Below, piece after piece: positions 17,631-25,900 of a stretch of DNA of 29,306 bases (the stretch's first letter is position 1; the number at the start of each line of letters is the position of its first letter). The notes under the pieces were generated by a model. It ran no database searches, was not told where the DNA came from, and was given only the letters and a program-made list of their open reading frames with translations. The stretch covers positions 1 to 29,306 of the forward strand of contig DLYT01000018.1 of the NCBI GenBank assembly GCA_003447595.1, given 5' to 3'. The stretch comes from Porphyromonadaceae bacterium (GTDB lineage: Bacteria; Bacteroidota; Bacteroidia; Bacteroidales; CAMTPD01). A program made the position numbers and the translations under genes.

Positions 17631-19778
17631 TTATTTTAAAGTCAATGAAATTGATTGTCCTTTTGAAAATTTACGACCTGCCGGTATCGATTGAGATACC
17701 ACCTTGCCACGTCCCGAGATAGAAACCCGAAGGCCAATGCTCTCCAGAGCATAAACGGCATCTGTAGCTCCCATACCCGTTACTTTGGGCACCAATTCGT
17801 CACTTATATTGATATCAGTTAATATCGCTTTATCTTCGGGCATATCTACATCCACCCAGTTGGTTTCCACTTCATCGTCGTTGCAACGCACGTTGAGCTT
17901 ATCCAGAGCATACTCCAGTTTGCTGTAGTAACCCGTTTTGATCTGAGGTTGCGGAGCCCACACCGTATCCGGTTCCAGATCCGAAGGTCTCAGTTTGATG
18001 TTACTGCCAAATACCTTTTCTGCAATATTTTTAGCAATCGGACCACAAATACCACCGGCCGAAGGATAAGCCTTACGCGGGCGTCTCATGGTGATGATAA
18101 ACGAAAACTTAGGCTCTTCAGCCGGGAAATATCCCGCAAAGGTAACCTGGTGACTTTTACCACCGGCCTTGTATCCCAGTGCCCCTTGAGAGATCTGAGC
18201 AGTTCCGGTTTTTCCCGCAATCCGAATCAACTCCGACTTGGCAGCTTTACCGGTACCATTTTCAACCACCCCCTCAAGCATCGACCGTATTTGCTTCAAT
18301 GTTTTATCAGAGCATATCGAGTTTTTGATTGTTTCGGTATCAAAAGCCTTGATGATGCGACCGTTTTTCTGGATATCCTTCACAAAGAAAGGCTTCACCA
18401 TGCAACCATCATTTGCGATGGCATTAAAAAACGACAACATATATATAGGAGGCACCTGTGTTTCGTAGCCAAACGACATCCAAGGCAGAGAGAGCTTCGA
18501 CCAATGCGGATTTTCAGAAGGACGTCTGATCTTCGGCTTACCGGCCCCCGGAAGCCCTAAGTCCATCGGTTGCGCAAAGCCAAGATCCTGAATCTTCTGC
18601 ACAAAGCGTTCCGGATCGTTCTCATATCCCCTTAGAATAATTTTGGCAGTACCGATATTCGAAGAGTTCCAAATCGCTTCTTCGGCAGTAAGCATGTGGT
18701 ATCCTCCTTTGTTCCAGTTGTGGTCGGTCATCTTTGCACCTTTGTACATAAAAATACCCGATCCCGTATCCACCGAATCTTGCGGAGTAACGATACCATC
18801 TTCCAGAGCTACCATCATCGAAGCCACCTTAAAGGTTGAGCCCGGCTCCACCTCGTCGGCAATCGCATGGTTCATACTTTCGGCATACACCCCTTCGCGC
18901 ACGCGTCCCATATTGGAAATAGCTTTCACCTCACCGGTTTTCACTTCCATCAGCACCACCGTACCGTAGTCGGCATCCACTTCCGAAAGCTTATCCATCA
19001 GAGCTTTTTCTACAATATCTTGAAGTTTTAAGTCGATCGTAGTACGAATATCGACTCCATCCACAGGCTCTTGTTCAATCACACGTGCCCAGCCAACCCC
19101 CAATTTGATGCGGGTAGCATAGCCGTGCTGCCCTTGCAACAGCGAGTCGTAGGCCATTTCGATACCGTTCTTTCCTTTGCTGGTACCATCCTCTTCAAGT
19201 TCTCCGTAGATATCCCCAATGGTACGAGAAGCCAAAGTCCCATACGGTTTCTGACGTTGCACCATCTCTTTGTAGTACAAGCCACTTCGGTTTCTCCCCT
19301 TGTTGAAAAACGGAAAAGTCTGAACCTCTTTCAAGTCCAGATATGAAACTTTATTCTCATAAAGCGGATAGTTACGGCTCTGCCGGTTGTATCCTTTTAA
19401 GATATGTTGTTTGTAAGAAGCTGCCGATCTATTTTTAAATTTCTTGGAAAGCGCGAGAGCCATCGAATCGATATACTTGTTGAGTGTATCCTTTTTGAGG
19501 CCGTCGGCTTTAAAGTCCATGTACAGGTAATAGCGAGGCACACTGGTTGCCATTAACTTACCGTCGCACGAATAGATATTACCTCGATTGGGATATACCT
19601 TTACTTTGACAGCCTTCTGCTTTTCGCCCAGTTCGCGCCATTTGTCTCTCTCTACAATCGAAACCTGAAGCGCCCTGAGAACAATCCCAACCACCACAAA
19701 CATAAGTGCCACCACTATGATTAAGTAGTTTTTGAGCATGCGGCTCTCTTTGTTTTGATTCTCTTTTTCCATGTTCAC
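17631..19778 (-). CDS. ftsI: Septal transpeptidase FtsI (PBP3-like) with C-terminal PASTA domain
   Basis: This class B penicillin-binding protein of 715 residues cross-links septal peptidoglycan with FtsW. It has an N-terminal membrane anchor (about 17-36), a dimerisation/pedestal region (about 55-245) and a transpeptidase domain. The active-site motifs are all present: STFK with Ser at about 314, SSN at about 372-374 and KTG at about 522-524. A single PASTA domain closes the protein (about 660-714, VPKVTGMGATDAVYALESIG onward). E. coli FtsI lacks PASTA, whereas Bacteroidota and Gram-positive relatives often have it. The start overlaps the ftsL-like stop by 4 bases. Confidence 0.97.
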   Translation of the reverse strand: MNMEKENQNKESRMLKNYLIIVVALMFVVVGIVLRALQVSIVERDKWRELGEKQKAVKVKVYPNRGNIYSCDGKLMATSVPRYYLYMDFKADGLKKDTLNKYIDSMALALSKKFKNRSAASYKQHILKGYNRQSRNYPLYENKVSYLDLKEVQTFPFFNKGRNRSGLYYKEMVQRQKPYGTLASRTIGDIYGELEEDGTSKGKNGIEMAYDSLLQGQHGYATRIKLGVGWARVIEQEPVDGVDIRTTIDLKLQDIVEKALMDKLSEVDADYGTVVLMEVKTGEVKAISNMGRVREGVYAESMNHAIADEVEPGSTFKVASMMVALEDGIVTPQDSVDTGSGIFMYKGAKMTDHNWNKGGYHMLTAEEAIWNSSNIGTAKIILRGYENDPERFVQKIQDLGFAQPMDLGLPGAGKPKIRRPSENPHWSKLSLPWMSFGYETQVPPIYMLSFFNAIANDGCMVKPFFVKDIQKNGRIIKAFDTETIKNSICSDKTLKQIRSMLEGVVENGTGKAAKSELIRIAGKTGTAQISQGALGYKAGGKSHQVTFAGYFPAEEPKFSFIITMRRPRKAYPSAGGICGPIAKNIAEKVFGSNIKLRPSDLEPDTVWAPQPQIKTGYYSKLEYALDKLNVRCNDDEVETNWVDVDMPEDKAILTDINISDELVPKVTGMGATDAVYALESIGLRVSISGRGKVVSQSIPAGRKFSKGQSISLTLK

Positions 19779-20131
19779 CTATGTATTTCGATAGGAGGAG
19801 ACGGAGCTATTTGCAAATCACTGCCATAGTTGTTGAGCAACGTTTCGATCTGCGACTGACGGCTATTTCCCGTAAGTTCGGTCGATAAAGACAATGCTCT
19901 GAATTTTACGTCTCTCAGTTTTACCTCTAGTTTGTTGATTTCGCGTAGCTTTTGCATACAAGCATATCGGTTGGCGATCATCAAAAAGGTAAGAACGACG
20001 ATCAATACGATTATCTTGGTATGCTTTAAGACAAAATCCTCTTTGAGAAATCCTCCCCCCAACACATAAGAAGGACTAAGCCGCTTCTCCTTCTTTCGAC
20101 CGGGGCGTCTGGTTCTTTGTGTTGTTTCCAT
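19775..20131 (-). CDS. FtsL-like cell division protein
   Basis: This small bitopic protein has 118 residues. It has a basic cytoplasmic tail of about 35 residues (RTRRPGRKKEKR), one membrane helix (about 38-54) and a short coiled-coil-like stretch (about 57-88), then a Pro-rich end. Topology, size and place between rsmH and ftsI match the FtsL-like proteins of Bacteroidota, which would join FtsQ and a FtsB-like partner to activate FtsW-FtsI. Sequence similarity to FtsL of Proteobacteria is not visible by eye, so the call depends on context and topology. Confidence 0.85.
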   Translation of the reverse strand: METTQRTRRPGRKKEKRLSPSYVLGGGFLKEDFVLKHTKIIVLIVVLTFLMIANRYACMQKLREINKLEVKLRDVKFRALSLSTELTGNSRQSQIETLLNNYGSDLQIAPSPPIEIHR

Positions 20132-20144
20132 AATATGCTACAAT

Positions 20145-21086
20145 TTATAGTTTTTCGGCAATACGAAGTTTTGCGCTTCGAGATCTCGGATTCTCTTCGA
20201 GTTCTTCTTTTGTAGGCACAATCACCTTATTGTTGATCAGCTTAAATGGAGAAAGCACTCTACCGTAGAAGTCCTGTTCTATTTTACCTTCAAAGTTGCC
20301 TGCTTTGAGGAAGTTCTTCACCAATCGGTCTTCCAGAGAGTGATACGTGATCACCACCATACGGCCACCGCTGTTGAGTAGTTTTTTCGATTGTTCCAGC
20401 ATATCTTTCAACGCACCCATTTCGTCGTTTACTTCGATGCGCAAAGCCTGAAAAGCCTGAGCCAAGAAGCGTTTCTCCTTGTCTTTGCCCACAAAAGGCT
20501 TCAAGATCTCAAGAAACTGACCAATGGTTTTGATCTTTTGCTGTTCGCGTTGCGCGATGATTGCGCTCGCCAATCTGCGAGAGCTTTTGATCTCACCGTA
20601 CAAGAAGAATACATCCGCCAATTTCTCTGCCGAATACGTGTTGAGAATATCAGACGCATTCATGCCCGAGCGCATGTTCATACGCATATCGAGAGGTCCG
20701 TCGAAACGAAACGAGAAACCTCTGTCTTCGGCATCAAAGTGGTGCGATGAAACGCCAAGATCGGCAAGTACACCGTCTACCCCCTCTACATTGTGATACT
20801 TCATGAAGTTCTCGATGTATCTGAAGTTGCTACGTACAAACGTAAAATGCTTGTTGTCGATGATGTTGCGCTCTGCGTCGGCATCTTGGTCAAAGCCATA
20901 GAGCATTCCTTTTCCGCTCAGTTGCTTTACAATCTCTTTCGAGTGACCGCCACCGCCAAAGGTAACATCGATGTATACGCCATCCGGATTGATATGGAGT
21001 CCGTCTACGCTTTCTTGCAAAAGAACAGGTTTGTGATAACCATCTTCTTTTTTGATAGGTTTTATAGTTGAGTCGCTGTTTGCCAT
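20145..21086 (-). CDS. rsmH: 16S rRNA (cytosine-1402-N4)-methyltransferase RsmH (MraW)
   Basis: RsmH methylates N4 of C1402 in the ribosomal P site using S-adenosylmethionine. The 313-residue protein shows HKPVLLQESVDGL at the N-terminus, the SAM loop VYIDVTFGGGGHS (about 38-49), GVLADLGVSSHHFD and RGFSFRFDGPLDMRM in the catalytic core, the inserted helical domain, and ALRIEVNDE and TYHSLEDRLVK towards the end. It is the first gene of the dcw run, 13 bases before the ftsL-like gene. The gene usually found ahead of it, mraZ, is missing. Confidence 0.98.
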   Translation of the reverse strand: MANSDSTIKPIKKEDGYHKPVLLQESVDGLHINPDGVYIDVTFGGGGHSKEIVKQLSGKGMLYGFDQDADAERNIIDNKHFTFVRSNFRYIENFMKYHNVEGVDGVLADLGVSSHHFDAEDRGFSFRFDGPLDMRMNMRSGMNASDILNTYSAEKLADVFFLYGEIKSSRRLASAIIAQREQQKIKTIGQFLEILKPFVGKDKEKRFLAQAFQALRIEVNDEMGALKDMLEQSKKLLNSGGRMVVITYHSLEDRLVKNFLKAGNFEGKIEQDFYGRVLSPFKLINNKVIVPTKEELEENPRSRSAKLRIAEKL

Positions 21087-21511
21087 TGTTTTTTATCTTA
21101 TTGAAGGAATATCGTATTGAAAAACCAAATTGTAATTTTCAAAATAAACACAAAGTGCTACACTATTTGACTTTATTTGATTCGTATTCAATACGCTACA
21201 AATAATGTATTCTGAATAATTTTTCACGAAGTCTATAACAGTTTTACACAAAAAACGTACAGAATAGCTTGTAAAATTAAGCATTTCTGTAGTTAGCCCC
21301 ATAAAATAACAAATTATTTTTCCTTAAAGTTATCAACAAGATGTATAATATTTCAACATCTTGAAAAACAAAAGATTATAAAAGAGTGCGTCAATCGTTG
21401 CAGAGACTGAAGATCTGTTATTAACGCAGCCGTTTCACGTAAAAAAACATATCAATTATAGCGCATTCGATTAATAAATATATCTTTGTCGCCGCAGAAT
21501 AGATCCAAATA
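21087..21511. promoter_or_regulatory. Divergent regulatory region between dcw operon and glsA
   Basis: This 425-base AT-rich gap separates rsmH (leftward) from glsA (rightward), and no credible gene was found in it. It carries three palindromes: CGTATT-C-AATACG at 21183-21195; an imperfect 13-bp repeat at 21258-21291 (TACAGAA and GCTT arms around an 8-base loop); and CAAGATGT/ACATCTTG at 21337-21344 and 21356-21363. None has a T-run, so they look more like operator or cruciform sites than terminators. For the minus strand only a weak promoter is seen: TTTG at 21154-21151 and TACAATTTG at 21134-21126, with non-ideal spacing. Confidence 0.5.
21481..21488 (+). promoter_or_regulatory. Probable -7 element of the glsA promoter
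   Basis: TATCTTTG matches the Bacteroidota -7 consensus TAnnTTTG exactly and lies 23 bases before the glsA start codon, implying a short leader. No good -33 TTTG is present at the usual 19-21-base distance. Confidence 0.5.
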
Positions 21512-22336
21512 ATGGAAAAAGAAGGCGTTCAATTAATAAATATAGAGCAAGTTGTAGCGAAAAAGGCTCCGGCTGCATACAAAAAGATTCCCAATTTCGT
21601 TTTCAATCTTTTGAAGAAGACGATTCATCAAGACGAGCTAAATCACCTTATCCTTACCCACAAAGACAAGGATGGAGTTGCGTTTATGCAAGCGATGGTG
21701 GAAGAGTTTAAACTCAATCTCGAGGTTGTAAACGAAAATAATATACCTGACGAAGGCAAATTTACATTCGTATCCAATCACCCATTGGGCGGACTAGACG
21801 GAATTTGCTTATCGGCCGTACTGGGAGCTAAATACAACGGTCGTGTGCGATACCTCGTCAATGACCTGTTGATGTTTATCCCCAATTTAAGATCCATATT
21901 CATTCCGGTCAACAAGCACGGCGCGCAAGCAAAAAAGGCAGCCGATCTGATCAATACTACCTATGCGTCGGACAATCAGGTGATCACCTTTCCTTCCGGA
22001 ATGGTATCACGCAGCACGGATGGGAAGATTGTAGATATGGAATGGAAAAAATCTTTTATTCAAAAGTCGATCGAATATCAAAGAGATATAATCCCGGTTT
22101 ATTTCGAAGCCAAAAACAGCGGAATGTTCTATTCACTAGCCAATCTTCGCAAGAAACTAGGCATCAAGCTCAATTATGAAATGATTCTATTGCCCGATGA
22201 AATGTTTAAAAACACCGGCAATACATTTCGCATTCATTTTGGCAAACCCATTCCATGGCAACACTTCGACGAGTCGAAGACTCAGAAGCAGTGGGCTGCA
22301 TGGGTGAAAGAAATCGTTTACAATCTCAGCAAATAA
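21512..22336 (+). CDS. glsA: Glycine-lipid O-acyltransferase GlsA (PlsC-like)
   Basis: This lysophospholipid-acyltransferase-like protein has 274 residues. The acyltransferase motif appears as NHPLGGLD (His at about 90, Asp at about 96), and the second conserved block reads FPSGMVSR (about 160-167) in place of the commoner FPEG. In Bacteroides thetaiotaomicron the homologous gene pair makes glycine lipids: GlsB N-acylates glycine and GlsA then adds the second, ester-linked acyl chain. The same order, with only 7 bases between the genes, supports this call. Older annotation calls such proteins putative hemolysin. There is no strong membrane helix, so it is probably a peripheral inner-membrane enzyme. 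Confidence 0.83.
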   Translation: MEKEGVQLINIEQVVAKKAPAAYKKIPNFVFNLLKKTIHQDELNHLILTHKDKDGVAFMQAMVEEFKLNLEVVNENNIPDEGKFTFVSNHPLGGLDGICLSAVLGAKYNGRVRYLVNDLLMFIPNLRSIFIPVNKHGAQAKKAADLINTTYASDNQVITFPSGMVSRSTDGKIVDMEWKKSFIQKSIEYQRDIIPVYFEAKNSGMFYSLANLRKKLGIKLNYEMILLPDEMFKNTGNTFRIHFGKPIPWQHFDESKTQKQWAAWVKEIVYNLSK

Positions 22337-22343
22337 ACAGTTT

Positions 22344-23315
22344 ATGCAAGATATCATTAAACCTGTTGATGTAGAATTAATCAAGTCGGAACTAACCAGT
22401 GACAAATTTCTACGAAAAACAAACAAGGCAAATAACGAACTATATATTATAACCCATCATGATTCGCCAAACGTGATGCGTGAAATCGGGCGTCTTCGTG
22501 AGATTGCGTTTCGATTCTATGGCGGAGGTACCGGACAAGAAGTCGATATCGACGAGTACGATACCAACGAAGAAGCTCCATACCGTCAGTTGATCGTATG
22601 GTGTCCGGAGTCTGAAAAGATCCTGGGCGGTTACCGATTCATTTGCGGTAGCGACGTGATCTTCGAAGAAAACGGACAGCCTTATTTGGCTACCTCACAC
22701 ATGTTTGACTTTTCCGAAGAGTTTATCAAAGACTACCTGCCTTATACGGTAGAGCTAGGACGTTCGTTCGTAACGCTCGAGTTTCAGTCTACGCTCAACT
22801 CCAAGAAAGGGGTATTTGTACTCGACAACCTGTGGGACGGACTGGGCGCGCTTTCGGTGATCGACCCTTCACTCAAGTACTTCTTTGGCAAGATGACCAT
22901 GTACGATACGTACAACAAAGACGCGCGTGACATGGTATTGTACTTCCTCAAGAAGCACTTCCCGGATCCCGACAACCTGGTAGTTCCGATTCAGCCATTG
23001 CCTACGCAAATGGACATCAACAAGATGGAGTCACTCTTCAACAAAGACAACTACAAAGACAACTATAAAGTACTCAACACCGAGGTACGCAAGTTTGGAA
23101 TCAACATTCCACCTTTGGTAAGTGCCTATATGAGTCTTTCGCCCAACATGAAAGTATTCGGTACGGCCATCAATGACGAATTTGGCAACGTAGAAGAAAC
23201 CGGAATCCTAATCACCATTTGCGACATCCTCGAAGACAAGCGCAAACGTCACATGGAATCCTTCCTACTCGAAAACGACGACGTGCGATCGCTGATCAAA
23301 ACCAAACTAGTATAA
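22344..23315 (+). CDS. glsB: Glycine N-acyltransferase GlsB
   Basis: This GNAT-like acyltransferase of 323 residues resembles OlsB/hemolysin-type N-acyltransferases. Visible features are REIGRLREIAFRFYGGGTGQ near residues 45-65, DEYDTNEEAPYRQLIVWCPE, GGYRFICG, and ELGRSFVTLEFQ, the family's conserved Glu-Leu-Gly-Arg-Ser motif. By homology with the characterised B. thetaiotaomicron enzyme it joins a 3-hydroxy fatty acid to glycine, giving the mono-acyl glycine that GlsA completes. Codons are shifted toward C-ending synonyms and GC is higher than in glsA, which may signal high expression. A strong terminator follows within 30 bases. Confidence 0.85.
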   Translation: MQDIIKPVDVELIKSELTSDKFLRKTNKANNELYIITHHDSPNVMREIGRLREIAFRFYGGGTGQEVDIDEYDTNEEAPYRQLIVWCPESEKILGGYRFICGSDVIFEENGQPYLATSHMFDFSEEFIKDYLPYTVELGRSFVTLEFQSTLNSKKGVFVLDNLWDGLGALSVIDPSLKYFFGKMTMYDTYNKDARDMVLYFLKKHFPDPDNLVVPIQPLPTQMDINKMESLFNKDNYKDNYKVLNTEVRKFGINIPPLVSAYMSLSPNMKVFGTAINDEFGNVEETGILITICDILEDKRKRHMESFLLENDDVRSLIKTKLV

Positions 23316-23341
23316 GCGATTGTAACATATAATATTATAAG

Positions 23342-23380
23342 AAAGGCACCTGCTAATTAAAGCAGGTGCCTTTTTTTTTT
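23342..23380 (+). terminator. Terminator of glsA-glsB
   Basis: A perfect 13-bp stem (23342-23354 with 23361-23373) has a 6-base loop, and its 3' arm continues into an uninterrupted T-run to 23380. It is one of the strongest terminators in the window. Confidence 0.95.
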
Positions 23381-23538
23381 AGGTAAGTATTTATAGCAAA
23401 TACGATTATTTTGTGTATGATGCTGTTTTTTAGTTAAATGTCTTTTAGGTAAGAGGTTATGGGTGATTTATACTAGATGATTTTTTATGGATATAGTGTA
23501 TTTTTAGGTGGAAACAGAGGAGTTACACATTGGTTAAA

Positions 23539-23570
23539 ATTGCTTATTGTTAACTATCCTATTATATTTG
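23539..23570 (+). promoter_or_regulatory. Promoter of the PAS/LuxR regulator pair
   Basis: ATTG at 23539-23542 (one mismatch to TTTG) is followed, after 20 bases, by TATATTTG at 23563-23570, a perfect TAnnTTTG -7 box with ideal spacing. It predicts a start of transcription near 23577 and a leader of about 80 bases. The remaining sequence of the 342-base gap after glsB holds only the glsB terminator and AT-rich DNA. Confidence 0.6.
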
Positions 23571-23657
23571 TTCAATAATCATATTGCCTTGAGGCATAGC
23601 CATAAATGATGTGTAATCAATGCTGGTGTTATATATGCCGTTGAATAAATTATTAAA

Positions 23658-24392
23658 ATGATATTGTCAAACTTATTAATAAAGGGTCAGAATTTTAGAT
23701 CGAAACCAACTATTACAACCGAAAATATTTGCTCGCGGTTCAAGGGGTTAGTATATATGCAGCAACGGTCTGCGATTTTATATCTGCATAGAGACCAGGA
23801 AGTTTATTTTTATAACTACGATCCTGTTTTGCAAGCAACATTAGGATCTGATAGGAAAACGTTTGATAGTGTACGTCATCTGTTTACGGAAGAAGATCAA
23901 CAGATTATCAATCAATACATCAAGGTTATAAACACATACTCCTTAGAACGGACTGATAAAAAAGATCGCCTATCTTATTTCACGATCATCGGCAATAACT
24001 CCTTGACAGACTATGATCATGGATATGCTTTTAAGATATATCCGCAAGTATATGATAGGGATGGATGCTTGGTATCTACAATCTGTTTTCTCGAAACAAT
24101 CGGTTATATCGGAAAACCAATACTACGTCATCATAAGATTCAACAAAATAAATCATTCATCTATTCACGTATTTCAAAGCGTTTTGTGAAGGAGGAAAAG
24201 CAAGATCTGAATGCGAGTGATTTGATGATTTTACGTTTGACGGGAGAAGGGAAAAAAGAACAAGAGATTGCAGACGAATTAAGTGTAACACTGGCAAACC
24301 TAAAAAGACAGAAGGTTGCATTGATGGATAAGATTGATGTGAAAACACTAGCCGAAGCCATCTTTTACGCATACAAAAAGGGTCTTATTTAA
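23658..24392 (+). CDS. LuxR-type transcriptional regulator with degenerate PAS-like sensor domain
   Basis: The 244-residue protein has a C-terminal LuxR/GerE-type helix-turn-helix (about 180-244; GEGKKEQEIADELSVTLANL, then KRQKVALMDKI). The N-terminal part (about 35-160) has the alternating strand and helix pattern of a PAS-like fold, but no ligand residues can be named and the match is weak. It is a tandem paralogue of the next gene; both end in a matched block (KRFVKEEK... here, NKFVRQEK... there). With no receiver domain it is probably a one-component sensor. The ATG at 23658 fits the predicted promoter, but a Met 33 codons on (MQQRSAI) is an alternative start. Target genes are unknown. 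Confidence 0.75.
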   Translation: MILSNLLIKGQNFRSKPTITTENICSRFKGLVYMQQRSAILYLHRDQEVYFYNYDPVLQATLGSDRKTFDSVRHLFTEEDQQIINQYIKVINTYSLERTDKKDRLSYFTIIGNNSLTDYDHGYAFKIYPQVYDRDGCLVSTICFLETIGYIGKPILRHHKIQQNKSFIYSRISKRFVKEEKQDLNASDLMILRLTGEGKKEQEIADELSVTLANLKRQKVALMDKIDVKTLAEAIFYAYKKGLI

Positions 24393-24407
24393 ACCATTGG
24401 ATGAATT

Positions 24408-25172
24408 ATGGAACACGTTCGAAAATATTTCAGAAGTTATTTGCAAGAAATAAAGGAGAAAGATATTCAAGACCGACTGCACATGATGATGGAGTTGCTT
24501 TATAGCAGCATTGTAGCCGGCAAAGTACTCGATGTTCCAATGCATATAACCGGATTTGAAGACTATAATCTATACTATATGTCGCCGTCTTATATGGAAT
24601 TATCGGGGTATAGCGAAGCCGATGTTTTCGCGGGAGGTTTTCCTTTCTTGTATGATATTATTCATCCCGAAGATTTAGTCGTTATAAAGGAATTGAAGGC
24701 GAACTTGTCGACCAGAAAACTCGCTCCGCTGCACAATGAATCAGAGAGCGACTATTCGGTTCATTTTAATTATCGGATTCGTCATAAAGACGGCTCGTTG
24801 ATCCATCTAGAATGCAAAATGTTGCCGGTTGGTTTCTTTAATGGCAGACCCAATTTCCTGTTGTCTTATGTTCAAAAAACAGAGGATGTATTTAAGCGAA
24901 AATTTGAAATACATTTCTTCTCGAAACAGGAGTGTTACGTCTTTGATACACATGCGAATAAGTTTGTACGTCAGGAGAAAAAGATGCTAAAAGAGATCGA
25001 AATACAGATTCTCGTGCTCGTAAGCAGAGGAGCCCGGGAGAGTACCATGGTAAAACAAACCGGGCTGGATATCAATATGATCAAATATCATAAGAAAAAA
25101 ATCATGAAGAAGTTGTCGGTGCAAAGTATGAATGAAGCACTCTACTATGCACTCAAAAACAATATCTTGTAA
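24408..25172 (+). CDS. PAS domain and LuxR-type transcriptional regulator
   Basis: This 254-residue protein has a recognisable PAS_3-like domain (about 40-165). It includes YYMSPSYMELSGYSEADV, FLYDIIHPEDL, and the strands FNYRIRHKDGSLIHLECKMLP that typify PAS sensors of light, redox or small molecules. The C-terminal LuxR-type helix-turn-helix (about 185-254) reads LVSRGARESTMVKQTGLDIN then MIKYHKKKIMKKL, and ends EALYYALKNNIL, closely parallel to the upstream gene. It starts 15 bases after that gene, so the two are likely one transcript and may form heterodimers. No cofactor-binding residues could be assigned. Confidence 0.83.
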   Translation: MEHVRKYFRSYLQEIKEKDIQDRLHMMMELLYSSIVAGKVLDVPMHITGFEDYNLYYMSPSYMELSGYSEADVFAGGFPFLYDIIHPEDLVVIKELKANLSTRKLAPLHNESESDYSVHFNYRIRHKDGSLIHLECKMLPVGFFNGRPNFLLSYVQKTEDVFKRKFEIHFFSKQECYVFDTHANKFVRQEKKMLKEIEIQILVLVSRGARESTMVKQTGLDINMIKYHKKKIMKKLSVQSMNEALYYALKNNIL

Positions 25173-25217
25173 AAAAGGAAATAGATGCTTTTCAGTTGTC
25201 GTGTTGAGCAGTCATGT

Positions 25218-25248
25218 AAGCTACCCTGGTTTCGGGGTAGCTTTTTTT
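25218..25248 (+). terminator. Terminator of the PAS/LuxR pair
   Basis: AAGCTACCC (25218-25226) pairs with GGGTAGCTT (25235-25243) around an 8-base loop and runs into seven Ts. It lies about 45 bases after the stop codon. Confidence 0.9.
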
Positions 25249-25357
25249 GTTAATATACTGGATGAATACGCGAAATAGCCGGATTAAAAGATGGGGTTTA
25301 TTTCGTCTCTTTGTGTTTTCTCAATTTAAAATTTAACTAACCAAAGGTTTTATCTAA

Positions 25358-25804
25358 ATGTTGACAAAACTCATAAAGTACGGAGGGTGTATTAGACGTG
25401 AAACAGAAAAGAAGATCTGTTACTTGGATTGTTCAGAGTGTATGGAAGAGGGATTTTCAGAGGCGAATTTGAAAGAATTGATCCAGATTCGTAACGAGAT
25501 TTGCCGTAATTTCAATCAACTTATTTTCGAGTACAATAAAAGATGTCCGCCGCACAAGCGAATTTCTACTATGGGTGTGTATTTGAATGCCCCCGAAAAT
25601 GAGCAAAGTCTGATAAAGGAAGCTCAAGCTTTCGCGCTACTTATTTCCGACGCGATAGACAATGGTTACATCACGAATGGGAAATCGGCGTGGGCAAGAG
25701 TGCTTTCGCAATTGGAGATGATTAATGGTACTTTTCTCAAGTGCAGCACATGGCAAAAGTATCTACAAGTGTTTATTTATGTTTACATTGTTATGAAAGC
25801 GTAA
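25358..25804 (+). CDS. Hypothetical protein with N-terminal Cys cluster
   Basis: No family was recognised for this 148-residue protein. It has no signal peptide or membrane helix. The N-terminus has four cysteines arranged C11-x9-C21-x3-C25-x2-C28 (CYLDCSEC), a spacing compatible with a bound metal ion but not a known named motif. Further cysteines are at about 49, 62 and 128. The middle is helical and charged (LKELIQIRNEICRNFNQLIF). The coding frame is complete, has normal codon use for the region, and is followed by a good terminator, which supports it as a real single-gene unit. A degenerate -7 box (TCTCTTTG, 25306-25313) precedes it. Confidence 0.65.
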   Translation: MLTKLIKYGGCIRRETEKKICYLDCSECMEEGFSEANLKELIQIRNEICRNFNQLIFEYNKRCPPHKRISTMGVYLNAPENEQSLIKEAQAFALLISDAIDNGYITNGKSAWARVLSQLEMINGTFLKCSTWQKYLQVFIYVYIVMKA

Positions 25805-25852
25805 TAATAAAGTGCATAATTTTATTTTCGCACCCTGTTTTTGCTGCTTTTG

Positions 25853-25900
25853 AACCCTGTTGCTTTAGATATAGTCCAAAGTAACAGGGTTTTATCTTAT
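25853..25900 (+). terminator. Terminator after the Cys-cluster gene
   Basis: A 14-bp stem (25853-25866 with 25878-25891, one G-U pair) has an 11-base loop and is followed by a T-rich run (TTTTATCTTATTT). Its 5' arm AACCCTGTTG occurs again exactly at 26079-26088, just before the next gene. Confidence 0.82.

Noticed and set aside
17949..18560. 203-residue plus-strand open frame opposite ftsI
   Set aside because: It is a shadow of ftsI; the product is Arg/Phe/Leu-rich without a recognisable fold.
21093..21302. 69-residue minus-strand open frame at the position expected for mraZ
   Set aside because: It has no MraZ features (no AKGRVxxP-like motif or duplicated domain), is AT-rich and overlaps the palindromes; it is probably chance.
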